DNA of 64,000 bases from Nitrospirota bacterium (lineage in GTDB: Bacteria > Nitrospirota > Nitrospiria > Nitrospirales > Nitrospiraceae), in the NCBI GenBank assembly GCA_016219645.1, contig JACRLR010000018.1, forward strand, positions 266,932 through 330,931. Direction: 5' to 3'. Positions 6,975 through 15,754 of this stretch are shown here, one piece after another. Each line of letters opens with the position of its first letter. The stretch's first letter is position 1. The translations under genes and the position numbers were made by a program. The notes under the pieces are model-generated. The model saw only the letters and a list, made by a program, of their open reading frames with translations, was not told the DNA's origin and ran no database searches.

Positions 6975-9170
6975 TGTCTATCCGGCGCAAGAGGGTATGG
7001 TCGTCTGGCTCCTTTGCGAGGATGGTCGCCGCATCCGGGCCGTCGATCCCTTTGTGCCGACCTGCTACCTGTCGGCTCCGCCGTCTATCCGAGAACAGGT
7101 GCTTCGGCTACTCCGCCATGCCTCCTGTCGTATCAGCACCAGAGAGGTGGAACGATACCAACTCGGTGCGCTTCGCCCGATTCCGGTGCTGGAGGTCTCG
7201 GTTCATGCTCCCGCGCAGTTTTCGTCCATCACACGACGTCTGATCCGCGTCTGTCCGGACGCGCAGTTCTTTCACGTCGATGTGTCACTGCCGCAGCGCT
7301 ATTTTTACGATCGGCAGCTCTTCCCTCTCGCCCATTGTGAGGCAGACTTCACAGCCGAAGGCCTGATTCAATCGATTCAGGCGCTGTAGTCCCCCTGGGA
7401 CACGGATTATGGCCTCCCGCCTCTTACGATTATGGAACTGTCCCCGGACAGTCCGTCACCCAACCCGAATCATGGTGGAGGTGGCCCGCTCGTGGTGCGA
7501 ATAGACGGGAAGGAGCGTCTGTTGGAAGGCGATGATGCCGATGTAATCCAGCGCCTCGACCAGCTGCTCGCGCGAGAGGACCCCGACATTCTCTTGACGG
7601 ACTGGGGCGATTCCTATTTGCTGCCTCGTCTCATGACCATGGCGAACCGGTTATGTCTGCCGCTTGCACTCAATGGCGATCCCCGCCGATCCATCGGTGC
7701 CAGGAAGCCCCATTCGTATTTTTCATATGGCCGTATTCTGTCCCATGCCGGATCCTGCACCCTGTCGGGACGATTGCACCTTGACCGGCACAATTCCTTT
7801 GCGTTGGCGGAGACGGGCCTGGCAGGCCTTATCGAGCAGGCCCGTGTCGCGAAGGTCGATTTGCAGCAGATGGCTCGCACGACGACCGGGACGGGGATCA
7901 CGTCGATGCAGCTCGAGACGGCTTGTCGAGACGGCCTGTTGATTCCCTATCGCAAGCAGGAGCCGGAAACCTTCAAATCCGCGCTCGAGTTGCTGCGCAC
8001 CGACCAGGGTGGGCTGGTATTTGCCCCGATCGTCGGCTATCACGAACAGGTCGGCGAACTGGATTTCTCTTCGATGTATCCCTCCATCATGACGCGCTTC
8101 AACATCTCGCCTGAGACGGTCAATTGCCGGTGCTGTCGCCATGATCCCACTGCACGGGTGCCGGAGATCGGCCACCACACCTGCCGACATCGTCAGGGCT
8201 TGGTGCCCCGCACACTGGCCCCATTGCTCGACAAACGTGCGCGATACAAACGGCTCATGACCGCTGCGACACAGCCGGCGGAAAGGGCCGTGCTCGACCA
8301 ACGACAAACGGCGCTCAAGTGGCTGCTCGTCGTCTCCTTCGGCTATTTGGGATATAAGAACGCCCGGTTCGGCCGGATCGAAGCGCACGAGGCGGTTACG
8401 GCTTACAGCCGCGAGCTGCTGCTGCAGGCCAAGGAGGTTGCCGAGCAGCAGGGCTATCGCCTGCTGCACGCGATTGTGGACTCGCTCTGGCTCGTCAAGC
8501 CCGGCGCTGTCAGGACGGATTACGACAGACTTGCGCAGGCGATCACCGAGCGAACGGGGCTCTCGATCGGTGTGGAAGGGGTCTATCATTGGATTGGGTT
8601 TCTTCCGTCACGGGTCAATCCACTCATGCCGGTGCCGAATCAGTTCGTGGGCCTGTTTGACCATGGCGCGATGAAGATCCGCGGCATCGAGATCCGTCGC
8701 AGCGATGCGCCGCCGCTTGTTAGGCGAGCGCAAGCAGAGATGCTGCGCTGTCTGAGCCAGGCACGGACGTTGGTTGAGTTACGTGAACGGATTCCGCAGG
8801 CATTGGAGACCATCCGTGCCTACCGGCGCTATCTTCAGGATGGTCTTGCCACGGTTGAAGAATTGGCCATCACGAAATCGCTCGCAAAAAAACCGCAGAC
8901 CTATCGTCATCAGACTTTGTCGATGATTGCCGCGCAGGAGCTGCTGGCTCGGGGTGTTCCACGCAAGCGGGTGACACGATTCATTACATCATCACGGACG
9001 CGAAGGCGGCTTATCCTGCAGACCGTGTACGGGCGGTGGCCGGACTCGATGGGACCTGGAGCTGCGATGTCTCGGTCTATGACAACCTGCTTCTGAAGGC
9101 GGCCCTCGTGCTATTGACGCCGTTGGGCGTGACAGCGACCTCACTGAACGAATCTACTGCAGGATGCTGA
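6928..9170 (+). pseudogene. Family B DNA polymerase, PolB2-like, interrupted by an amber codon and a frameshift
   Basis: Two open segments lie in the same frame: 6928 (TTG) to a TAG at 7387-7389, then on to 9096. Reading through the TAG gives conserved polymerase text on both sides (SIQAL, stop, SPWDTDYGLPPL). Near 8968-8971 one G seems missing from a G-run; in the shifted frame the family's C-terminus continues (GDTIHYIITDAKAAYP to LLLKAALVLL) to the stop at 9168-9170. Motif A is DFSSMYPS (codon 379), motif B region KWLLVVSFGYLG (464), motif C HAIVDSLW with only one Asp (518). Exonuclease motifs look degenerate, and a C-R-C-C...H-x-x-C cluster follows motif A. It is either a decayed gene or affected by sequencing errors. 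Confidence 0.8.
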
Positions 9171-9375
9171 AAAAGTCGCTCTTCTCACCCGCCCAACCCG
9201 GACGCGCCGAGACGCGTCTTTCCCCATGCGCGTTCTCCCATCGAAAGCATCCTCAACGTAGCCCACTCGGAGAATAAGCTGTCTTGGCAGCTTGGGGTGG
9301 GCGGGTGAGAAATGCTACGCCTCCGGTGCTTTCATCGGCTGCGGCCTTGCTGGACGAACTTTTTGAGCATCCTGC
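9159..9375. repeat. Intergenic palindromic repeat, copy A
   Basis: Terminal inverted repeats GCAGGATGCTGAAAAAG (9159-9175) and CTTTTTGAGCATCCTGC (9359-9375) match at 16 of 17 positions. Inside is a second nested pair, TTCTCACCCGCCC and GGGCGGGTGAGAA, plus the shared core GCTGCGGCCTTGCTG. The polymerase stop codon lies within the left end. The remaining bases to 9605 hold nothing I recognise apart from a G-rich ribosome site before 9606. Confidence 0.75.
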
Positions 9376-9605
9376 CCAGTATTCTCCCATTGCCCCAGAC
9401 AGGCTGATGTTCATCGTGCACAATAATATTGCGGAGCCCGGAGAGGGCGACGTTCAAACCTGTCCATACCGCCGGCCCTTGCCTGCGGATAGAGGGTGCA
9501 CAGAGCCTGTTTCTGCGGGGTTATCCATGGCACCCATCTTGCTTAATGCCTTGGGTTCCAGGCGTGCTGTAGGGGGCATCACATCAACATGAAAAGGGGG
9601 ATCAC

Positions 9606-10472
9606 ATGGCACCAGTGTTGGAGCTCGATCGGCAGACAGACTCGTTTGTGCGGCAACTCGAAGAACAACGGAAACTTGAAAAGACTCTGCTGGTTGAACG
9701 GGTTCGTGGAACGAAAGAGGGGCTAGAGTCGGTCTTCAGCGACATCAAGAGCCGTGTAGCGGTGCTGGAAAAGCTGAACGGGTTGGCGAGTGCCAGCTGC
9801 ATTGCGCCGGTCGGCTGGAGCAAGCTGATCTTTACCGGAGCGGATAGTGTCTCGGCGCCGAACACCATCGGATTCGGTGATCGGGATGAAACATTGTGCA
9901 AGCTCGATCAGATCAAATATCTTGAGGACACGCACTATCTCCGGCTTGCCGCAAATCCCTACTACGTGGAGCATAGGCTCCCGAGTAAATCACTTCAGGC
10001 GCGCGTCGGGGCCAATCCGTCACTATGGGATACGCTTGGGTATGTCCATGCTGCTTACACGACCCTATTGCAGATTCCCGCCTCATTGGAGCCGACGACT
10101 GTGTCCATCATGTCACGGGTGAACACACTGTTTAACTGGGTTGAAGCTAATGCGGTCGGAGACCAGTGGTATGCCCATGTGTCGGCCGCCGTGCGACTGT
10201 GGGTCACCTATGATGGCGAGTTTCGTCAGGCGCCGTCCGCTCAGCTCGTGAACCTTCTTGCCTCGCCAAGGCAATTGCGGACCCATCAGGACATTGCGTC
10301 GCATGCGCCGAGCGCAGCTCTCACGATGCAAGTCTCGGTCTCAGCCGGCAGTGGCACGACGATCAGCGTCTACGAATCCATTGAACTCGTCGCCACCACA
10401 CCGAACGGCCACGCCTATCTTGACGGCATCTTTTCGTGGGAACCGTTGGCGGTGCAGTTGCGCGAAGGGTAG
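9606..10472 (+). CDS. Hypothetical protein
   Basis: 288 residues, ATG preceded by GGGGG at good spacing. The N-terminal 60 residues are strongly helical and charged (coiled-coil-like: QLEEQRKLEKTLLVERV), followed by a globular region with YLEDTHYLRLAANPYYVEH and a long helix-rich stretch. No signal peptide or membrane segment and no family recognised. It is a single gene flanked by two copies of the intergenic palindromic repeat, with the convergent lipase-fold gene beyond. Confidence 0.6.
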   Translation: MAPVLELDRQTDSFVRQLEEQRKLEKTLLVERVRGTKEGLESVFSDIKSRVAVLEKLNGLASASCIAPVGWSKLIFTGADSVSAPNTIGFGDRDETLCKLDQIKYLEDTHYLRLAANPYYVEHRLPSKSLQARVGANPSLWDTLGYVHAAYTTLLQIPASLEPTTVSIMSRVNTLFNWVEANAVGDQWYAHVSAAVRLWVTYDGEFRQAPSAQLVNLLASPRQLRTHQDIASHAPSAALTMQVSVSAGSGTTISVYESIELVATTPNGHAYLDGIFSWEPLAVQLREG

Positions 10473-10819
10473 CAGGACGCTGAAAAAGAGGGATGGGGTA
10501 GCTGGGACGATCCCCTTGCTCGCGCAACGCGTGGCCTCAGAAAGATGCAAGGGAACAGGCAGACCGTTCTTCTTGCTCGCAGAGTCCCCACGATAAAGCG
10601 GTGGTCGCTCGATGCGCGCAGTAAAGAACAATCTGCCTGCTCCCTCTGGGAAAGTTGGAGACCCAGAAGGCCCTCGCCCGGGCAAATGGCACGTCTCGGC
10701 GTGCCAGTGAGTGGGCGGGTGAGAATGTTGCGCGCAGTTGGGATCATCCCACCCACCACCCCATACTAAAGAGACAGCTCGCTACGGCCTTGCTGAGAGG
10801 CCCTTTTGAACATCCTTGG
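10472..10819. repeat. Intergenic palindromic repeat, copy B (degenerate, with inserted modules)
   Basis: Left end GCAGGACGCTGAAAAAG (10472-10488) begins on the G of the upstream TAG stop. The right end is CCCTTTTGAACATCCTTGG (from 10801), preceded by the core variant GCTACGGCCTTGCTG. Internal modules CGCGCAACGCG-GGCCTCAGAA and GGGCGGGTGAGAA are shared with the copies near 21117 and 33241. It fills the whole gap between two convergent genes. Confidence 0.6.
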
Positions 10820-10842
10820 GGTTGGTGGTCGAGGATGGCTCT

Positions 10843-12108
10843 CTATGAATAGAGTGTGTGCACGATTTCAGCTGTATTGAACAGCATCGCATTCATGCGT
10901 GTATAGGCAGCGTGGCCAAAATAATGGTCGCGCACATTCGTCGACCCGGTGGAATCCTTGTAGTCGGCAAGAATCCCCAATCCCTCGCTGGGGATTCGGA
11001 CAGCACGGCGGGCGCACTCTAGCCATCGTTCAAACCCATCAAACGGCTCCACGATCTCCCACACGGCTTTATTGGCTGCCCTTCCAGCATCGGTGACCGG
11101 TACGGCATCGCTGCCGGCTACGGCCAATTGCTGAATGTAGTCGCCGCCCCAGGCAATCGGCATCTCCATGGTGATCTGGGGCAGCTCCATCTTCGAGAGC
11201 CAGGTCTTTCCATCGGTCCGAAGATTTCGATGGTTGACGATGTGCAATAGCCTGCCTAGTCCAGAGGGATCCCACCCGTAGCGTACCGGCGCGCCCAACG
11301 TGACGGCGTCCAGCATCGCTTCATTGAGGAGCGTGCCGCTCGACAACAAAGGAGCGATACGTTGGATCGTCGTCGTGATGTCAGGTCGATTGGCTTGTGA
11401 GGCAAATGCCGTCAGGATGTCGAACAGCCTTGTCCGGCTGCTGGTCGATGTCATACATAAGAGGTTCGAAACAAGGGCGAGGACTAATCCTGCCTGTCCA
11501 TGGGCCTGGATGAGTATCCGGTCTCCCTGGCCCAGCTTGTAGGTTTCACACCAGTCACGAAGATGCCCGAGGATCGAGACTGCCGCCGAGGCCCGGCCCA
11601 GGTGGTGGTGTTCACAGGACCAGAGCTTCCGGACACAATGGATTGGGCGATCCAAGCTACGGTTGAGCGATTGTCTCATGAGTTCCACATAGGTGTTCGT
11701 GAAATTACCGGCGTCCCCAATCTGTTCATCGAGCAGCTTCTTGGTGGCATCATCGTCTACGAGGGGAGGCTTCAACCAACCGGGCGCTGGTGGGATGCCA
11801 TTACTCTGCTCGCGCATGAGAGCCAGTAAGGCGTCGAGTCCCGCCACACCGCGTGAGTAGCCACGCTTGAGTCCGCCCAGCTCATCCAACCGTTGCACCC
11901 CAAAGACGTCGGTTCCGATAATGGAACCGTGTAGCAGGACGATCACACGAACACCGGTTTGCGAGAGACGTGTGCCGAGCGTAGCCATGGTATCTTGGCC
12001 AGGAGGCGATTCTGATAGAGACGTCAGCGTGACCTCGCGAACGGTGATCCGTTCGCCAGGATTCTTTCGGGACAATTCGTCGTGCTGAAAACTGTTTTCG
12101 GCCGGCAT
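10843..12108 (-). CDS. Alpha/beta-hydrolase-like protein with degenerate nucleophile elbow
   Basis: 421 residues. Residues about 53-62 read VRVIVLLHGS, the usual oxyanion strand of lipase-fold proteins, and about 195-208 read GDRILIQAHGQAGLVLAL, where a G-x-S-x-G elbow would be expected but the Ser is Gln. A histidine-bearing segment (HIVNHRNLRTDG) and a late YFGHAAY segment follow. No signal peptide. It may be a non-catalytic member or a different fold; the family assignment is tentative. An alternative start is ATG 11988. The gene is convergent with the hypothetical gene before it. Confidence 0.5.
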   Translation of the reverse strand: MPAENSFQHDELSRKNPGERITVREVTLTSLSESPPGQDTMATLGTRLSQTGVRVIVLLHGSIIGTDVFGVQRLDELGGLKRGYSRGVAGLDALLALMREQSNGIPPAPGWLKPPLVDDDATKKLLDEQIGDAGNFTNTYVELMRQSLNRSLDRPIHCVRKLWSCEHHHLGRASAAVSILGHLRDWCETYKLGQGDRILIQAHGQAGLVLALVSNLLCMTSTSSRTRLFDILTAFASQANRPDITTTIQRIAPLLSSGTLLNEAMLDAVTLGAPVRYGWDPSGLGRLLHIVNHRNLRTDGKTWLSKMELPQITMEMPIAWGGDYIQQLAVAGSDAVPVTDAGRAANKAVWEIVEPFDGFERWLECARRAVRIPSEGLGILADYKDSTGSTNVRDHYFGHAAYTRMNAMLFNTAEIVHTLYS

Positions 12109-12175
12109 GGAGAGTTACATACCCGATGTCGAACGTAGACTGCAACGGAAGAGCCGGTAGGAGGCAGTCAGACCG

Positions 12176-12739
12176 TTATCGAACCACTGTTGGGGTTGCT
12201 TCGAGGCGGTCCGGCGCTGGGTTAGGCTGGATCTGGCTCTTGGGCATGACGGCAGTGGCGCTACACGTTTTGTTGCCTTCGTCGATTTGGCGATCGACGA
12301 TTTTCACACCTTGTAAATATTCTTGAACGATTTCCTCCCGCGTGACTTCGATATCCTGCTCTGTCTCGCGGCCGGTCCGCTCGCGGATGCGGTCGACCAT
12401 ATGTTCTTTCACCAGAATGCGGATTTGTTTCGCGAGGTCGGTGCGGGCAGAGAGTTCCGATACGCGCTGGCAGACGATCGGACCCTTGGCCATATCACCC
12501 TGACCCTTGCCGATGAGGTATTGGTCTGATGAATAGCTATGACGATCGTCAATCTTGGTAGATAACCTCGACGGTGCCCTTGAAGAGTCTTGTTGCATGC
12601 TCTGCTGCTTGAGTTGATCAAAGGATTGTTCTGCATGGGTTCGAACATCGCCTGAATCCGCAGCAAACGAATACAGCTGCAGCAAGACTGCGCAACCAGC
12701 GGCGATCAACGCGACCAACTGACTACCTCTGCTTCTCAC
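12176..12739 (-). CDS. Exported LPP20-like protein
   Basis: 187 residues from a GTG at 12739, with GGAGG six bases before it; that site lies inside the 3' end of the upstream gene, so the two are cotranscribed. A signal peptide is visible (about 1-27). The central part, YLIGKGQGDMAKG then RTDLAKQIRILVKEHMVDRI, follows the LPP20/FlgP-type pattern of envelope proteins. The C-terminal 25 residues are Pro-rich and unstructured. No lipobox cysteine at a convincing position, though a Cys occurs in the hydrophobic core. Confidence 0.6.
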   Translation of the reverse strand: MRSRGSQLVALIAAGCAVLLQLYSFAADSGDVRTHAEQSFDQLKQQSMQQDSSRAPSRLSTKIDDRHSYSSDQYLIGKGQGDMAKGPIVCQRVSELSARTDLAKQIRILVKEHMVDRIRERTGRETEQDIEVTREEIVQEYLQGVKIVDRQIDEGNKTCSATAVMPKSQIQPNPAPDRLEATPTVVR

Positions 12740-12742
12740 TCG

Positions 12743-13843
12743 TTACCTCCCTCGTCCTCCGCCCCCACCGTGCCCGCTCCCCGATCCTCCGCCTCCTCGA
12801 CCGCTGCCCCCTTGATGTTCGCCTCTACCGAAACCATGGGGCGCAATCTGAGGGGACATCTGTGGTATGTGCCGGAAGGTTTGCGGATGGATTTGATTCA
12901 TCGCCGGGGCAATTTGGCTTGTCATAGGTGATATGCCTGGCGAGGGCGGCATCTGATTCATGAGGCCGGGTTGATGGCTTGTGTACGGTTGCCCTGTTGG
13001 TGTGTGATACGTGATTTCGTTCAACGTTCGTCGAACGGTCTGGGATCCCGGCGCAGGTGTGATCTGATGGCGTGGCATTGTCGCTGGTCTCGCTCCCGGT
13101 TCAGGGGGAATGGGCGGTTGTGGCGGCGCCGGCGGCTGTCTTGTCGTAGTCACTTGCTGTGCCACATGGACATGCGGGCTTGTGGAATATAAGCCTTGTG
13201 CGGCGGCCAGAAGAGTCTGGATGTGGGCCAACCCCATCTGGGAAGAGGGATAGACCGCCGGTGAGATGAGCAACCAATCCGTCCAAGCTTGCGAGACCAT
13301 GGCGTTCGATTGCACTCGATTCAAGATGCTTTGGCGGTGCTGGGCCGCCAGCCGTGTCTGCTCCGTGGTCGAGGCTTGTGCCAAAGCCTGGTTCGCCGCG
13401 GCGAGTTCTTGCTGCAGTTGGTCATTTTCCTGTTGCAGCGCGACGAGTTGATGCCAGGCGTCCTTGTTCTCCCGCAAGGTCGCGATGGCCTGTCGCACTT
13501 CTTCCGTATCGATCTGGGCCACCAGATCCGTTCTGACGACGATGGTATTTCCATCAAGCGTCGTGTTGGTCGCCTGCTCCAGGACAAAAACCAGGCCAGC
13601 GGTATAGGTTCGAATTTCGTCTTTCGTCACATCAAGACCGTTCACGATGGTGATGTTCTCGAGGTAGACGGCGACCTGTTCCAGGGCGTTTCGCTTAGCT
13701 GTTTCGGTGGCCAGGCGGATGGCGTCTTCTCTGGTGTCACGGTCTCCCATCCTGTGTTCGCCCTGGGCGGCCACCACTCGGATTTCTGCCAGAGCAATTG
13801 CCGGCCAGGCAAATAGGATTATGAACAGAGTAATGAGGCGCAT
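12743..13843 (-). CDS. Exported protein with N-terminal envelope domain and Pro/Gln- and Gly-rich tail
   Basis: 366 residues from ATG 13843, chosen because it starts a clear signal peptide (MRLITLFIILFAWPAIALA) with AAGGA close upstream; a longer frame to 14020 has no such support. Residues about 20-130 form a domain like that of the TPR protein at 3162-4427 (RNALEQVAVYLEN matches RAVEEAGMYLEST). Then come a coiled coil (LQQENDQLQQELAAANQ) and a long low-complexity tail rich in Pro, Gln and Met ending in Gly-Ser-Arg repeats. Probably an envelope structural protein; function unknown. Operon with the LPP20-like gene. Confidence 0.65.
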   Translation of the reverse strand: MRLITLFIILFAWPAIALAEIRVVAAQGEHRMGDRDTREDAIRLATETAKRNALEQVAVYLENITIVNGLDVTKDEIRTYTAGLVFVLEQATNTTLDGNTIVVRTDLVAQIDTEEVRQAIATLRENKDAWHQLVALQQENDQLQQELAAANQALAQASTTEQTRLAAQHRQSILNRVQSNAMVSQAWTDWLLISPAVYPSSQMGLAHIQTLLAAAQGLYSTSPHVHVAQQVTTTRQPPAPPQPPIPPEPGARPATMPRHQITPAPGSQTVRRTLNEITYHTPTGQPYTSHQPGLMNQMPPSPGISPMTSQIAPAMNQIHPQTFRHIPQMSPQIAPHGFGRGEHQGGSGRGGGGSGSGHGGGGGRGR

Positions 13844-14040
13844 CGTCCTTACCATATTAGAATAGAACCGCCGCATCCCGAGCCGAGTCGTCGATAGTCG
13901 GGAAGCTACTGATAAGCATACACTGACATTGACGGTCCTGCCAGGAGCGGCTACCCCTATGAATCCTGAAGGATCGTGCAGGTCGAGCCTGGCCTCGCTT
14001 GCCTTGGCGGAAATGGCCATGATAGCGTAGAAGTCTTCTG

Positions 14041-14164
14041 GCAGGCTGTTGATAAAGCCCGCCAGCGGCGTTCTCGCATCGTTCAGAGGCTCAACGTACC
14101 GAAGTGTACGCCGCGCCTCTTCACTCGCTGCGGCCTTGCTGGACGGCCTTTCTGAACAGTCTGC
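14041..14164. repeat. Intergenic palindromic repeat, copy C
   Basis: Left GCAGGCTGTTGATAAAG (14041-14057) and right CTTTCTGAACAGTCTGC (14148-14164) with core GCTGCGGCCTTGCTGGACGG. It lies in the 426-base divergent gap 13844-14269. The rest of the gap presumably holds promoters for both sides, but none stands out. Confidence 0.6.
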
Positions 14165-14269
14165 CGGTCATTCAGCTTCCGTCGGTGGTCTTGGGCTAAG
14201 GAGTCGTTTCCGACGTCGTTATCTCGTTCGTCAACGAACTGCTAGGCGAAGAAGAGAAGGAACAGATCT

Positions 14270-15298
14270 GTGTACAAGCTATTCAGCTTTGGTCGCGGGT
14301 GGTCGATTCGGATGCTGGCCATATCATTGTTCTCTCTCTGTCTGCTTTCCCAGAGTGGGACAACAGTGGTTGCTGGCTCGGCGGCGGCTCAGGTCTCTGC
14401 CTCAGTGGCTCCAACTGAACATGTGATTCTGTTCGTCCTCGAGGGTTTCGGGGAGAACTCTCTAAAAGGCGGTACGATGCCAACCCTCAGCCGGTTGATC
14501 AAGGAAGGGGCTGTTACCTGGTCAGCCACGGCGGTAAGGCCTGCTTTGCGACTGCCGACGATGGCGTCACTCATTACGGGGATGCCGGTCGAGAAACATG
14601 GCATTACCTGGAACACCTTTGAATTCAGCCGCGGTTACCCGCGCACGCCGAGCCTGTTCGACTATCTCGATTTAAGCGGAGGGCGTGACAGCGCGATTTT
14701 CTTTATGGACGAGTCGCTCTATCAACTGGCGAGACCGGAACCCTACACCGATTACCAGATGTGCGGGCCCCTGAAACCTGAATGCAGTACAGATCGGATC
14801 GTGTCCTACATCCGTCAATATTTCCAGAAAGCAGCCAGCGGTCATGGCTACGGACATGCGATCCTTTCGCTCCCGCATTTCTTGGTTGTGCATCTTCCCG
14901 AGGCTGGTCGAGTGGGTGTATCGAAAGGCTGGACCTCGAAGGAGTACCGTGACGCCCTTCGCTCGGTGGATAAGGCGATCCACTCTGTGTTGGATATCTA
15001 TCACGAGCGGGGGCTGACCAAGCGGACAACCCTCTTTGTCACGTCGCTCAGTGCTGACGGCAGGGACACGAGCCAAGAAGCGGCTGATGGGAGCGTTCCG
15101 ATGGTTCCTTGGATTGCTTCGGGAGTGGGGATTAAACCTGGTTATGCCATTCACCAGCCGGTCTCCATCTTAGATACCGGCGCAACGGTGATGCGGACGT
15201 TGGGATTGCAGACCCATACCGAGTGGGAGAGTCAGGCCGTGGAAGAAATTTTTCAGGCAGCCTTTGCCGCAGCTTCACAAGGATCCAGCCTGCAATAG
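14270..15298 (+). CDS. Exported alkaline-phosphatase/phosphodiesterase-fold protein lacking catalytic residues
   Basis: 342 residues from GTG 14270 with an AAGGA site; ATG 14312 is an alternative. Signal peptide/anchor about 10-40. The fold is recognisable: VILFVLEGFG at about 54-63, RLPTMASLITGMPVEKHGI at about 95-113 and TTLFVTSLSADGRD near 262. In active members the first strand ends in D, a D-x-x-x-H pair follows the VHLP strand and TSDHG occurs late; here these are E, AGRVG and TSLSADG. The Thr nucleophile is kept but metal ligands seem lost. Probably binds rather than hydrolyses. First gene of a run leading into the HEAT cluster. Confidence 0.65.
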   Translation: MYKLFSFGRGWSIRMLAISLFSLCLLSQSGTTVVAGSAAAQVSASVAPTEHVILFVLEGFGENSLKGGTMPTLSRLIKEGAVTWSATAVRPALRLPTMASLITGMPVEKHGITWNTFEFSRGYPRTPSLFDYLDLSGGRDSAIFFMDESLYQLARPEPYTDYQMCGPLKPECSTDRIVSYIRQYFQKAASGHGYGHAILSLPHFLVVHLPEAGRVGVSKGWTSKEYRDALRSVDKAIHSVLDIYHERGLTKRTTLFVTSLSADGRDTSQEAADGSVPMVPWIASGVGIKPGYAIHQPVSILDTGATVMRTLGLQTHTEWESQAVEEIFQAAFAAASQGSSLQ

Positions 15299-15306
15299 GT
15301 CGCGTC

Positions 15307-15741
15307 ATGCAGAAGGTGACAAGGTACATGATCCTTTGCCTGGTTGGAGGGTTGTTGGGCTCTGCGGCGGTGGTCTCGCCGGTCGTGGCTGGTCAACCGG
15401 CTGCCTACACCCAGGAACATACGATTACCATCGATGCCACTACGATAAATCCTCAGACTTGGTGGCAAGTGCCCGGCGTTACTCCATCCATCTACGGTTC
15501 CGATCCAGAGTCCATGGACGCTTACAGGACGACCGAGTTGCGGGTCCTCAAACTGAAGCCGGGGAAATATAAGTTTGTGAGCTTCACATTTGATTTTCCG
15601 TTCGCGGTGAACATAGAAGGGAAATTGGAAATCGCCCAGTCGTTCGACCAATGTGTGGAGGGGCGAGGGACCCAAACTCTGATTGTCCGCTGCAGCCGGA
15701 CCTTTCCGTACAGCGGTCAACGTGATTACCAGTATCAGTAG
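15307..15741 (+). CDS. Small exported protein, unknown
   Basis: 144 residues from ATG 15307, eight bases after the preceding stop; the longer frame to 15223 would overlap the upstream gene. Signal peptide MQKVTRYMILCLVGGLLGSAAVV with cleavage near VAG-Q. Mature part is beta-rich (TITIDATTINPQTWWQVPG, LRVLKLKPGKYKFVSFTFDFPF) and has a pair of cysteines (QCVEG and RCSRTF) that could form a disulphide. The LKPGKYKFV stretch recalls a beta-sandwich. No family recognised. Located between the phosphodiesterase-fold gene and the first HEAT gene. Confidence 0.6.
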   Translation: MQKVTRYMILCLVGGLLGSAAVVSPVVAGQPAAYTQEHTITIDATTINPQTWWQVPGVTPSIYGSDPESMDAYRTTELRVLKLKPGKYKFVSFTFDFPFAVNIEGKLEIAQSFDQCVEGRGTQTLIVRCSRTFPYSGQRDYQYQ

Positions 15742-15754
15742 AGGAGCGGTACCG

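Noticed and set aside
7723..8589. 288-residue open frame antisense to the polymerase
   Set aside because: Rich in Arg/His/Gln with no domain; it is a shadow of the GC-rich polymerase codons, whose motifs are clear on the plus strand.
9159..9375. Calling the palindromic repeats CRISPR or IS elements
   Set aside because: Copies are single, widely spaced and contain no spacer array or transposase frame.
13844..14020. 59-residue N-terminal extension of the exported protein at 12743
   Set aside because: The signal peptide starts at ATG 13843, which has a ribosome site; upstream residues are not signal-like.
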